Shown here piece by piece: positions 1-6,190 of a stretch of DNA of 7,716 bases. The notes under the pieces are model-generated. The model did not search any database and was not told the DNA's origin. It saw nothing but the letters and a program-made list of their open reading frames with translations. The stretch comes from Alphaproteobacteria bacterium (GTDB lineage: Bacteria; Pseudomonadota; Alphaproteobacteria; SMXP01), in contig SMXP01000022.1 in the NCBI GenBank assembly GCA_004356335.1, positions 1 to 7,716 of the forward strand, in the 5' to 3' direction. The position numbers and the translations under genes were made by a program. How positions within the stretch are numbered: position 1 is the stretch's first letter; each line of letters begins with the position of its first letter.

Positions 1-1435
1 CTTGGGGGGTGCGACCAATACCCGCGATTTCATCAGCATTTTCACGGGCGGCGCGCCGGGCGATATTCCGCTTGGCGTGCTATGGCCGGACGGCTCCGGC
101 GCCACCGGTGATGCGTTCAAACAGGATGGCGAAAGCATCGCCGGATTTACGCACAACGTGTTTAATTTAACCGATTCCTTGCGCCTTACGGTGGGTGCGC
201 GTTTCACGGTCGACGAGAAAGACGCCGAGAGCCGTCTGGTTGGCTCGAACCCCGGCTGTTCCGCTTTGCGTAACGCTATCGCCTTCCATCCCCTGATCGG
301 AGACGCCGCACCCGGCGCCAACCTGACCATGGATGATATTGGATTTGTCGGAGATATCCGCCGGGTTCGAGACGTGACGGCGGTGCTTGGTTGCTTGGGC
401 ATTACCAACGAGGCCTTCGAGTTCGACGTCAATAAGGACGACGACGAATGGACCGGCACGGTCAAGCTCGACTTCGATATCAACCCGGAGACATTGGTCT
501 ATGTCAGTTATAGCCGCGGCTATAAAGCGGGCGGCGTCAATTTGGACCGCGCCGGCACCATCCTGACCGAGGTTGGCAACGTATCGCCCGGCCTTCCCAC
601 GGGCGCGCGTTTCGACATTTACAACTTCCTCGATCCCCGGTTCGACGCGGAAATCGTCGATGCTTACGAAATGGGGTTGAAGTCCAGTCTGTGGGACAAC
701 AAGGTGAATGTGAACGTCGCTTTATTCTATGAAGACTTCAGCGACTTCCAACTCAACACCTTCACCGGGTTCAACTTCCAAGCCGAGAATGTGGAAAAAG
801 TGACAACCAAGGGCGTGGAAGTTGAAATTCAAGCGGCACCCGTTGAGGGCTTGGATCTGCGATTGGGCGCCGTATACACAGACGCCAGATACGGAAGTTC
901 CGTGACGGATTTGAGTACCAGGTTGGTCAACGACAACTTTAACGAATTCGGCAATCCATTGGGGTTGGTGCCCCGCGCTGCCTTCTGCTTGCCACCGCCT
1001 TTGGGCGGCGCTCCGATCGGCGGTCCGTTCCCCGCCTCGTGCGCTCCATTGGCTGACGAGTTAAGTCCGTTGGCCGGCAAAACCTTGACCAATGCACCCA
1101 AATGGGTGGTCACCGGCGGCATCACCTATGTGCATGCGATCTATGGTACGGGATTCCAAGCTTTCGTTCATCTCGATGGACGCTATAGCTCTAGCTTCAA
1201 CACCGGTTCCGACCTTAATGCCATCAAAGAGCAGGAGGCCTTTGCGCTGTTCAACGGACGCATTGGCATATCGGCTCTTGACGGTGGGATCGAAGTGGAA
1301 TTCTGGGGACGCAATCTGTTTGATAAAGATTATCATGCCATTGCGTTTACCATTCCGCTGCAAGCCAATGATGGCTTCGGTTCCTTCCTCGCAGCGCCGC
1401 GCACTTATGGCGTGACCGTGAGAGGCAATTTCTAA
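1..1435 (+). CDS. TonB-dependent outer-membrane receptor, C-terminal part (5' end outside window)
   Basis: This is the beta-barrel part of a TonB-dependent receptor, an outer-membrane protein that imports a ligand using energy from TonB-ExbBD. About 477 residues are visible; the signal peptide, TonB box and plug domain lie before the window. Seen directly: alternating barrel-strand patterns, including a YVSYSRGYKAGG strand (about nt 500-535), the stretch FDAEIVDAYEMGLKSSL (about nt 640-690), which is highly typical of this family, and an NLFDKDYHA segment (about nt 1312-1345) near the C-terminal receptor box. The protein ends in an aromatic residue (RGNF), as expected for BAM-dependent outer-membrane insertion. 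Two segments hold cysteine pairs: GCSALRN with LGCLGIT, and AAFCLPPP with PASCAPL. These look like extracellular loops that could be disulfide-bonded (inference). The type resembles receptors common in sphingomonads and marine Alphaproteobacteria. The ligand is unknown; the MFS gene downstream may handle the same compound. TAA stop at 1433-1435. Confidence 0.93.
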   Translation, partial: LGGATNTRDFISIFTGGAPGDIPLGVLWPDGSGATGDAFKQDGESIAGFTHNVFNLTDSLRLTVGARFTVDEKDAESRLVGSNPGCSALRNAIAFHPLIGDAAPGANLTMDDIGFVGDIRRVRDVTAVLGCLGITNEAFEFDVNKDDDEWTGTVKLDFDINPETLVYVSYSRGYKAGGVNLDRAGTILTEVGNVSPGLPTGARFDIYNFLDPRFDAEIVDAYEMGLKSSLWDNKVNVNVALFYEDFSDFQLNTFTGFNFQAENVEKVTTKGVEVEIQAAPVEGLDLRLGAVYTDARYGSSVTDLSTRLVNDNFNEFGNPLGLVPRAAFCLPPPLGGAPIGGPFPASCAPLADELSPLAGKTLTNAPKWVVTGGITYVHAIYGTGFQAFVHLDGRYSSSFNTGSDLNAIKEQEAFALFNGRIGISALDGGIEVEFWGRNLFDKDYHAIAFTIPLQANDGFGSFLAAPRTYGVTVRGNF

Positions 1436-1458
1436 CCGTTGAGACAGACGTTATCACG

Positions 1459-1488
1459 GGCCGGGGCCTTGTTGCCCCGGCCTTTTTT
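1459..1488 (+). terminator. Rho-independent terminator of the TonB-dependent receptor gene
   Basis: A perfect 8-bp GC-only stem, GGCCGGGG (1459-1466) with CCCCGGCC (1475-1482), encloses the 8-nt loop CCTTGTTG and is followed at once by six T (1483-1488). It starts 23 nt after the receptor stop codon. This is a textbook intrinsic terminator, so the MFS gene downstream probably has its own promoter. Confidence 0.92.
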
Positions 1489-1597
1489 GTGGATGGTTGA
1501 AAAATGGTGATGGGCAATTGAGCACAAGAACTCTAAGATCATTGGCAATCTCTGTTTGGTCTTCATTAGTCCCATAATACTCTCTCTACGCATTTCC

Positions 1598-2902
1598 ATG
1601 ACGGTAACCAGCTCGAACCACAAAACGTTGCCGCCCGACCGTTTTTCGCCCGGCTATCGCCGCTATGCCCTGGGGGTTTTACTGGTCGTTTACACGTTCA
1701 ACTTCATCGATCGGCAGATCCTTGCCATTTTGGCCGAACCCATCAAGCAGGATCTGGGCTTGTCCGACACCCAATTGGGCTTTCTCACCGGCTTTGCCTT
1801 TGCCTTGTTCTACGCCACCCTGGGCATTCCCATCGCGCGGTTTGCCGATAGAAGCAGCCGCGTCAATATCATCTCAATCGCCTTGTCGGTATGGAGTTTG
1901 ATGACGGCCCTTTCGGGTCTGGCGGCAAACTTCTGGCAATTGGCCGTGGCCCGGATCGGTGTGGGTGTCGGTGAGGCCGGGTGTTCGCCGCCCGCCCATT
2001 CTTTGATCTCGGATTTTTTCAGCCGAGAGGAAAGGGCGACAGCCATGGCCATCTATACGACCGGCGTTCCCCTGGGGACCATGTTCGGTTTTCTCGCCGG
2101 TGGATGGATCAACGAATTCTTTGGTTGGCGGATCGCTTTCTTTGTTGTCGGTGTGCCGGGATTGCTGCTCGCTTTGTTCGTGCGTTTCGCCTTACGGGAA
2201 CCTCCAAGAGGCGGCATGGAGAAGGACAATCGACCGGTTGTAGAAGCTCCTCCGCTAGGGGAGGTTGTCCGTTATCTGTGGGCTCAAAAGTCGTTCAGGC
2301 ATATTTCTCTTGCAGCGAGTTTTGCCGCTTTTGCCGGTTATGGTTTCGTTGTTTGGTTGCCGTCTTTCTTTATCCGATATCATGGCTTGGGTACCGGTGA
2401 GATCGGTACGTGGCTGGCCTTGTTGGCCGGCATTGCCAGCGGATTGGGAACGCTCGCCGGTGGCCGATTGGCCGACTACTTTGCCATACGCGATACGCGC
2501 GCTTATGTTTGGATTGGCGGCATTACGCTTCTGGCCTCCGTTCCCTTCTTTGTTGCGGCGTTTCTGGTGTCCTCGCCAGGCGCCGCCATATTGCTCCTTA
2601 TTTTGCCCTACTTTCTCAATTCTTTTTGGGTCGGCCCTTCGTTCTCCATGGTCCAAAGCCTAGTGCCGCCGCAAATGCGCGCCGTTGCTTCGTCCGTCTT
2701 TCTTTTCTGGATCAATCTCATCGGACTGGGTTTGGGGCCGCAGCTTATAGGTATTGCCAGCGATCTATTGCGTCCCTCCGTGGGAGACGATTCGCTGCGT
2801 TATGCCCTGATCGCCTCGGTTTTCGTCTATCTGTGGGCCTGTTGGCATTTTGCCCGTGCCGGCCGCACCCTGGCGGCGGACTTGAAGCTTGCCGAAAGAT
2901 AG
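1598..2902 (+). CDS. Spinster-like MFS transporter
   Basis: This is an inner-membrane secondary transporter of the major facilitator superfamily, 434 residues from the ATG at 1598, the usual length for 12 membrane helices. Seen directly: a short polar N-terminus, then a hydrophobic helix ending in YTFNFIDRQIL (about residues 32-42), a hallmark of spinster-like bacterial MFS proteins. Next come GFAFALFYATLGIPIARFAD (65-84) with the loop 2-3 motif-A remnant ARFADRSSR, and RIGVGVGEAGCSPPAHSLIS with the following DFFSREERATAMA in the next helix-loop region. A polar central loop (about LREPPRGGMEKDNR) separates the two six-helix halves. The frame stays open up to a TTG at 1556, but the ATG places the protein start where family members begin. 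Neither start has a convincing Shine-Dalgarno site. The gene follows the receptor on the same strand but after a strong terminator. Spinster-like carriers often accompany TonB-dependent receptors in aromatic- or steroid-type catabolic clusters; that the two share a substrate is inference. Confidence 0.9.
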   Translation: MTVTSSNHKTLPPDRFSPGYRRYALGVLLVVYTFNFIDRQILAILAEPIKQDLGLSDTQLGFLTGFAFALFYATLGIPIARFADRSSRVNIISIALSVWSLMTALSGLAANFWQLAVARIGVGVGEAGCSPPAHSLISDFFSREERATAMAIYTTGVPLGTMFGFLAGGWINEFFGWRIAFFVVGVPGLLLALFVRFALREPPRGGMEKDNRPVVEAPPLGEVVRYLWAQKSFRHISLAASFAAFAGYGFVVWLPSFFIRYHGLGTGEIGTWLALLAGIASGLGTLAGGRLADYFAIRDTRAYVWIGGITLLASVPFFVAAFLVSSPGAAILLLILPYFLNSFWVGPSFSMVQSLVPPQMRAVASSVFLFWINLIGLGLGPQLIGIASDLLRPSVGDDSLRYALIASVFVYLWACWHFARAGRTLAADLKLAER

Positions 2903-2907
2903 ACGTA

Positions 2908-2923
2908 GAGCGCAGCTGCGCTC
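2908..2923. other. 16-bp perfect palindrome after the MFS gene
   Basis: GAGCGCAG followed directly by CTGCGCTC is a perfect palindrome starting 6 nt after the MFS stop codon. As RNA it could form a 6-bp GC-rich stem with an AGCT loop. The bases after it (CTGATTTTGTG) hold only a short T run, so it would be a weak terminator at best; it could also be a protein-binding site. Confidence 0.4.
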
Positions 2924-3027
2924 CTGATTTTGTGTCGGTTAACGGATTGGGTTCCTTTGGCGCTTAAACTTGCTGTGATCGGCATACTTACCGAGAAAGC
3001 GTCTTGCGTGATGAAACCGACCTAGCT

Positions 3028-3132
3028 TAGAGCGCATTCAGGAAAAGTGGGTACCGGTTTTCCGTCCGAATGCGCGACAAACTAGGAATCTAGAGCATTT
3101 TCATGATTCAATTAATCTTGGAAATGCTCTAG
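3028..3132 (+). repeat. Mosaic palindromic intergenic repeat, copy 1
   Basis: This element of about 105 bp is built of two hairpin units. Unit A pairs GCGCATTC (3032-3039) with GAATGCGC (3068-3075), and inside it GGAAAA (3041-3046) with TTTTCC (3058-3063), around a GTGGGTACCGG core. Unit B pairs CTAGAGCATTT (3090-3100) with AAATGCTCTAG (3122-3132), a perfect 11-bp stem, with a small inner GATT/AATC pairing. The first half (3028 to about 3080) matches copy 2 (4825 to about 4877) with a single substitution (CC versus TC, near 3062). The second halves differ, hence mosaic. Elements of this type are known as dispersed palindromes in Alphaproteobacteria, for example the RIME-like repeats of rhizobia. 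It sits 50 nt upstream of the ABC permease start and would be transcribed as its leader if the promoter lies farther upstream. Confidence 0.88.
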
Positions 3133-3169
3133 TTTACGCTGTGATTCACACGCTCAATCGGTAGGCGAG

Positions 3170-3175
3170 AAGGAG
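3170..3175 (+). promoter_or_regulatory. Shine-Dalgarno site fixing the TTG start of the ABC permease
   Basis: AAGGAG lies 7 nt before the TTG at 3183-3185. No ATG or GTG in this frame has a comparable site, so this decides the unusual TTG start. Confidence 0.8.
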
Positions 3176-3182
3176 AAATCAG

Positions 3183-4043
3183 TTGTCCGTATCAAGATCC
3201 GAGCCACCGGCATCTGGCGGATCAGGCATCGAGGCGCCGTTGCATGGCGAAACGGAATCGCAATGGCTAAAGGCTATGGACGATTTGCGGGACGGCGCGA
3301 TGGAATGGCGCTTATGGGGAACCATCGCTTGGCAAGATCTTCGAAATCAATATCGCCGTTCGGTTATTGGCCCGTTTTGGATGACGCTCAGCATGGCCAT
3401 TTTGGTGATCGTACTCGGCCTTATTTGGAGCAAATTGCTTGGTTCGCCGCGGGGCCAATATATGCCGTACATTGCGCTGGGTTTCATAACTTGGCAGCTC
3501 ATCCAAAACATGCTCCAGGCGGGCTGCAAAGTATTTATTGCTGAACGTGAAGTCATTAGACAATTGCCCGGGCCGTTATCGATTCATGTTTTTGGTCTTG
3601 TATGGCAGCAACTCATCATCTTTGGTCATAATATTTGGGTTTATGTCGGCGTTGCCATCGTCTATTCCATATGGCCCGGCATGACCGCACTGCTTGCACT
3701 GCCGGGATTGTTTTTGGTGTGTATCAACGTTTTCTGGATGGCTTTGCTTTTAGGACTTATTAGTTCCCGCTTTCGAGATATTCCTCAGTTCATTCAAAGC
3801 TTTATTCGCCCTTTATTTTATTTGACTCCGATCATCTGGAGTCCGGACATGCTTCCGGGACGGGCCATATTTGTAGACATTAACCCATTATATCATTTGA
3901 TTGAGATGGTGCGCAGCCCTTTATTGGGTGAAGTGCCGGCGATGCAAAGTTATGTTTTCGTATTAGCGATTGCGGTAATCGGCTGGGCCGTTACGTTTGC
4001 CTTCTTCGTGCGCTATCGATGGCGCATCGCTTATTGGGTTTGA
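3183..4043 (+). CDS. ABC-2 type permease of a polysaccharide/O-antigen exporter (Wzm-like)
   Basis: This is the membrane subunit of an ABC exporter that moves lipid-linked or capsular polysaccharide across the inner membrane, 286 residues. Seen directly: a polar N-terminus of about 40 residues, an amphipathic stretch (W42 to about Y57) ending in the family motif RNQYRRSVIGPFWMTLS (54-70), then about six hydrophobic segments: roughly 66-86, 95-115, 140-163, 170-193, 205-220 and 256-277. The segment SRFRDIPQFIQ (195-205) leading to RPLFYLTPIIW (209-219) is the conserved signature of this family (ABC2_membrane, TagG/KpsM/Wzm-like). Translation starts at a TTG supported by AAGGAG. The ATPase gene follows after 10 nt, so the two form one operon. 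Parts of the gene are clearly AT-richer than its neighbours (about 37-45% GC in sampled lines at 3721-3900), which may reflect transfer. No glycosyltransferase or nucleotide-sugar gene lies within the window, so the exported glycan is unknown. Confidence 0.93.
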   Translation: MSVSRSEPPASGGSGIEAPLHGETESQWLKAMDDLRDGAMEWRLWGTIAWQDLRNQYRRSVIGPFWMTLSMAILVIVLGLIWSKLLGSPRGQYMPYIALGFITWQLIQNMLQAGCKVFIAEREVIRQLPGPLSIHVFGLVWQQLIIFGHNIWVYVGVAIVYSIWPGMTALLALPGLFLVCINVFWMALLLGLISSRFRDIPQFIQSFIRPLFYLTPIIWSPDMLPGRAIFVDINPLYHLIEMVRSPLLGEVPAMQSYVFVLAIAVIGWAVTFAFFVRYRWRIAYWV

Positions 4044-4053
4044 GGTAATCTGA

Positions 4054-4809
4054 ATGGCTTCAATTCATTTGGATCGCGTTTCAGCGTCTTTTCCGATTTA
4101 TTCCACCAGGGCTCGTTCTATTAGAACGAGGGTTATGGCGGCGACAACGGGCGGCCGCATCAGAAGGGATAAGCGCCATAGTGTGGTGGTTCGAGCTCTA
4201 GATAATGTGACTCTCAATATAGAACATGGAGACAGAGTTGGGCTTGTCGGCAAGAATGGCGCGGGAAAATCTACTTTGTTGCGCGTTATGGCAGGTGTTT
4301 ATGAACCGTCTTCCGGGACGGTTGAGCGTTCTGGGCGGGTTGCTCCTCTGTTTAGCGACAAGTTAGGCATGGATGGTGAAAATACCGGATACGAAAACAT
4401 TATTATGCGCGGGCTTTTCCTCGGGTTTACCCGTGAAGAAATGCAAGACAAAATTCCCGAAATCGCTGAGTTCACGGAGCTTGGCGATTTTTTGAATATG
4501 CCGACCCATACCTATTCGACCGGAATGCTCATGCGTCTGGCATTCGCCGTGTCAACCTGCATAGAGCCGGAGATTCTCTTGATGGATGAGGGAATTGGGG
4601 CGGGCGATGCTGCGTTCATGAAAAAGGCCGACCAGCGTCTTGAAAATCTTGTCGAGTCATCCGGCGTTCTCGTGCTTGCTTCCCATTCCGAGGCGCTGTT
4701 GCGGCGTATGTGCAGCAAGGCCGTTTTCTTGGATCGAGGCCAGGTGGTGCATCAAGGTTCGCTCGAGGACGTCTTGGAGCGATATAACGAAACCATCGCC
4801 GAAAATTAA
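4054..4809 (+). CDS. ABC transporter ATPase of a polysaccharide exporter (Wzt/KpsT-like)
   Basis: This is the cytoplasmic ATP-hydrolysing subunit that pairs with the permease just upstream, 251 residues. Seen directly: Walker A GKNGAGKST (66-74), the variant ABC signature YSTGM (154-158) that replaces LSGGQ in the polysaccharide-export subfamily, Walker B ILLMDE (174-179) with catalytic E179, the D-loop GAGD (182-185), and the H-switch histidine H211 in ASHSE. About 45 residues rich in Arg precede the nucleotide-binding core, which is common in the Wzt group. The protein ends soon after the core (VLERYNETIAEN), so it lacks the C-terminal carbohydrate-binding domain of long Wzt proteins. Export by this pair would then not depend on that domain recognising the end of the chain (inference). 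GAGG (4042-4045) overlaps the permease stop TGA and lies 8 nt before the ATG, so translation is probably coupled. Repeat copy 2 begins 13 nt after the stop and may protect the mRNA 3' end. Confidence 0.94.
   Translation: MASIHLDRVSASFPIYSTRARSIRTRVMAATTGGRIRRDKRHSVVVRALDNVTLNIEHGDRVGLVGKNGAGKSTLLRVMAGVYEPSSGTVERSGRVAPLFSDKLGMDGENTGYENIIMRGLFLGFTREEMQDKIPEIAEFTELGDFLNMPTHTYSTGMLMRLAFAVSTCIEPEILLMDEGIGAGDAAFMKKADQRLENLVESSGVLVLASHSEALLRRMCSKAVFLDRGQVVHQGSLEDVLERYNETIAEN
4112..4130 (+). other. Near-perfect palindrome inside the start of the ABC ATPase gene
   Basis: CTCGTTCTA (4112-4120) and TAGAACGAG (4122-4130) are exact inverted 9-mers around a single T. As RNA this is a stem of about 8 bp with a 3-nt loop, covering roughly codons 20-26 and starting about 58 nt into the gene. 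It may be chance, because it encodes an ordinary Arg-rich stretch of the family. Confidence 0.45.
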
Positions 4810-4822
4810 GACGCTTGCGGCA

Positions 4823-4929
4823 CTAGAGCGCATTCAGGAAAAGTGGGTACCGGTTTTTCGTCCGAATGCGCGACAAAACAAAGACTTAGAGCAGGTTAGC
4901 GATTCCATCTTTTCCTGAATGCGCTCTAG
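4823..4929 (+). repeat. Mosaic palindromic intergenic repeat, copy 2, with perfect 21-bp terminal inverted repeats
   Basis: This element of 107 bp has ends that are exact inverted copies for 21 bp (4823-4843 and 4909-4929; outermost bases CTAGAGCGCATTC and GAATGCGCTCTAG). The left arm also has a second partner inside the element: GCGCATTC (4828-4835) can pair with GAATGCGC (4864-4871). The transcript can therefore adopt either two local structures or one long terminal stem. The left half is nearly identical to copy 1 in the same orientation. It carries AAAGACTTAGAGC at 4880-4892, which recurs in inverted form in copy 3. It lies 13 nt after the ABC ATPase stop. There is no T run after the stem, so a role in mRNA 3' protection is more likely than classical termination (inference). 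Confidence 0.9.
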
Positions 4930-5075
4930 CCACCGACATCCACGCTACGGATCATCTTTATAAAATCCATGAGGCAATAATATGCCGTGACGGATTGCCA
5001 TCAGACTCGTATCATATACAAGGTAAAATCTTGTGGCGACCGGCCCTTCGAAGGTCGATCCGCCCGTCAATTCCG
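4930..5075. other. Intergenic spacer between two inverted repeat copies, no gene seen
   Basis: With its flanking repeats this belongs to a 391-nt stretch (4810-5200) without a gene. The 146 nt between copies 2 and 3 hold no coding frame with family resemblance. There is a TTGCCA (4995-5000) and a TATACA (5015-5020), but their 14-nt spacing is too short for a normal sigma-70 promoter. The promoter of the aldo/keto reductase gene may lie here, but I cannot place it. Confidence 0.4.
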
Positions 5076-5180
5076 CTAGAGCGTTTCCGGACTTAACAGA
5101 ATCGCAAAAACGCTCTAAGTCTTTATTTGGTCGCATTTTCTTAACGCGAACCGGTGTCCACTTCGCTCGAAAATGCTCTA
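5076..5180 (-). repeat. Mosaic palindromic intergenic repeat, copy 3, inverted relative to copies 1 and 2
   Basis: This element of about 105 bp has two hairpin units. TAGAGCGTTT (5077-5086) pairs with AAACGCTCTA (5108-5117). GCATTTTC (5133-5140) pairs with GAAAATGC (5169-5176), with an inner GCGAA/TTCGC stem (5146-5150 with 5162-5166). Read on the minus strand it has the same order of landmarks as copy 2: TAGAGC end, GAAGTGG, ACCGGTT, AATGCG, then AAAGACTTAGAGC (GCTCTAAGTCTTT at 5112-5124 on the plus strand), GCGATTC, and a CTCTAG end. It is more diverged than copies 1 and 2 are from each other. The element ends 20 nt before the aldo/keto reductase ATG, so it probably sits in that gene's leader. 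Confidence 0.85.
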
Positions 5181-5188
5181 ACATCCCT

Positions 5189-5194
5189 GGAGAG
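5189..5194 (+). promoter_or_regulatory. Ribosome binding site that sets the aldo/keto reductase start
   Basis: GGAGAG ends 6 nt before the ATG at 5201. The reading frame is open for another 56 codons upstream, to a GTG at 5033, so this site and the family's usual N-terminus decide the start. Confidence 0.8.
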
Positions 5195-5200
5195 AACAAC

Positions 5201-6169
5201 ATGGAATATCGATCGTTGGGTAGATCAGGCTTAAAGGTCTCCACAGTGGGACTGGGTTGCATGAATTTCGGTATGATGGTCGACCAGAGTCGGACCGACG
5301 CTGTTGTCAATAAGGCGTTCGATTTGGGCGTCACTTTGTTCGATACGGCCAATATCTATGGCGGCGAACAAGGCAAGGGCGAAGAAATGCTCGGCAAAGC
5401 GCTCGGATCTCGACGCAAAGACATCATATTGGCGACTAAATTCGGAGGGCAGAGACCCGCTACGAAAGGATCGCCCGGCGGCGGATCTCGCAGCGCAATC
5501 TTTCAGACGGTTGAAGAAAGCTTGCAACGTCTTGGCACGGATTATATCGATCTTTATCAGATACATCGTCCGGATACGAGCACACCAATTGAGGAAACAT
5601 TGAGTGCGCTTGATGATCTCGTGAGGCAAGGTAAAGTAAGGTATATTGGTTGCTCTAACTTCGACGGTTGGCAGTTGGTTGAAGCACAATGGACGGCCCA
5701 AACCTCTCATTTGACTGCATTCGTTTCCGCTCAAAATAGATACAGCCTCGTAACCCGGGATGTTGAAAAGGCATTGGTTCCCGCGTGCAATCTTCATGGA
5801 GTCGGAATTTTGCCGTTCTTCCCGCTGGAGAGCGGACTTCTCACAGGCAAGTACGCGCGCGGTGTCGATGCGCCCGAAGGAACCCGTCTGGCCAAGTGGG
5901 GCGGCGCGTTCCAGTCTGATGACAAGTACGATAAGCTCGAAAAGCTGACCGATTTGGGACAAGCGCACGGCCATAGCATCTTGGACATCGCGATCGGGTG
6001 GTTGGTCAGCCGACCTCACGTGTCGAGCGTAATTGCCGGTGTGACGTCACCGGAACAGCTCGAAAAGAATGTGGCGGCCGGCGAATCTACGTTTAGCGCT
6101 GAGCAGCTTGCGGCGATTGATGAGATCACGGCACCGGCGCAAGCAGGCTTCGGACCGCCCCGTCGCTGA
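5201..6169 (+). CDS. Aldo/keto reductase
   Basis: This is a cytoplasmic NAD(P)H-dependent oxidoreductase with a TIM-barrel fold, 322 residues, a normal length for the family. It would reduce an aldehyde or ketone to an alcohol, or run in reverse on a sugar or polyol; the substrate cannot be assigned. Seen directly: the N-terminus MEYRSLGRSGLKVSTVGLGC; the catalytic tetrad D48 and Y53 (FDTANIYG), K80 (ATKFGG) and H122 (LYQIHRPD); the barrel strand motif VRYIGCSNF; the SAQNRYSLVTRD strand that ends at the nicotinamide stacking region; and IAGVTSPEQLEKN near the C-terminus, where the cofactor phosphate is normally bound. The ATG at 5201 fits the family start and has GGAGAG in front; the open frame upstream runs only through repeat copy 3. 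The gene stands alone and converges with the phosphoribosyltransferase gene, with 21 nt between the stops and no clear terminator hairpin there. Confidence 0.94.
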   Translation: MEYRSLGRSGLKVSTVGLGCMNFGMMVDQSRTDAVVNKAFDLGVTLFDTANIYGGEQGKGEEMLGKALGSRRKDIILATKFGGQRPATKGSPGGGSRSAIFQTVEESLQRLGTDYIDLYQIHRPDTSTPIEETLSALDDLVRQGKVRYIGCSNFDGWQLVEAQWTAQTSHLTAFVSAQNRYSLVTRDVEKALVPACNLHGVGILPFFPLESGLLTGKYARGVDAPEGTRLAKWGGAFQSDDKYDKLEKLTDLGQAHGHSILDIAIGWLVSRPHVSSVIAGVTSPEQLEKNVAAGESTFSAEQLAAIDEITAPAQAGFGPPRR

Positions 6170-6190
6170 TGGCTCGATGGTTTGCCTACC

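Noticed and set aside
1556..1597. TTG at 1556 as start of the MFS protein
   Set aside because: It adds 14 residues not expected in spinster-like proteins and has no ribosome binding site. The ATG at 1598 gives the normal N-terminus.
2410..2967. A 185-codon plus-strand frame overlapping the MFS gene and extending past it
   Set aside because: It is an out-of-frame reading of the MFS gene, Arg/Cys-rich, with no transmembrane or domain pattern.
4823..5180. A CRISPR array formed by the clustered repeats
   Set aside because: The units are about 105 bp, mosaic, in mixed orientation and unevenly spaced. There are no regular short repeats with spacers and no cas genes.
4945..5352. A 135-codon minus-strand open frame crossing repeat copy 3
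   Set aside because: It translates the repeat and the antisense of the reductase start, with no family resemblance and no clear ribosome binding site.
5231..6019. A 262-codon open frame on the minus strand
   Set aside because: It lies antisense to the aldo/keto reductase, whose frame carries the complete catalytic tetrad and family motifs. The antisense translation shows no recognisable domain, so it is a shadow frame.
6041..6058. Palindromic stretch around GTGACGTCAC in the aldo/keto reductase gene
   Set aside because: It lies inside well-conserved coding sequence (AGVTSPEQ) and is short enough to arise by chance.
6170..6190. A bidirectional terminator between the convergent reductase and phosphoribosyltransferase genes
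   Set aside because: The 21-nt gap holds no stem of useful length and no T or A run.
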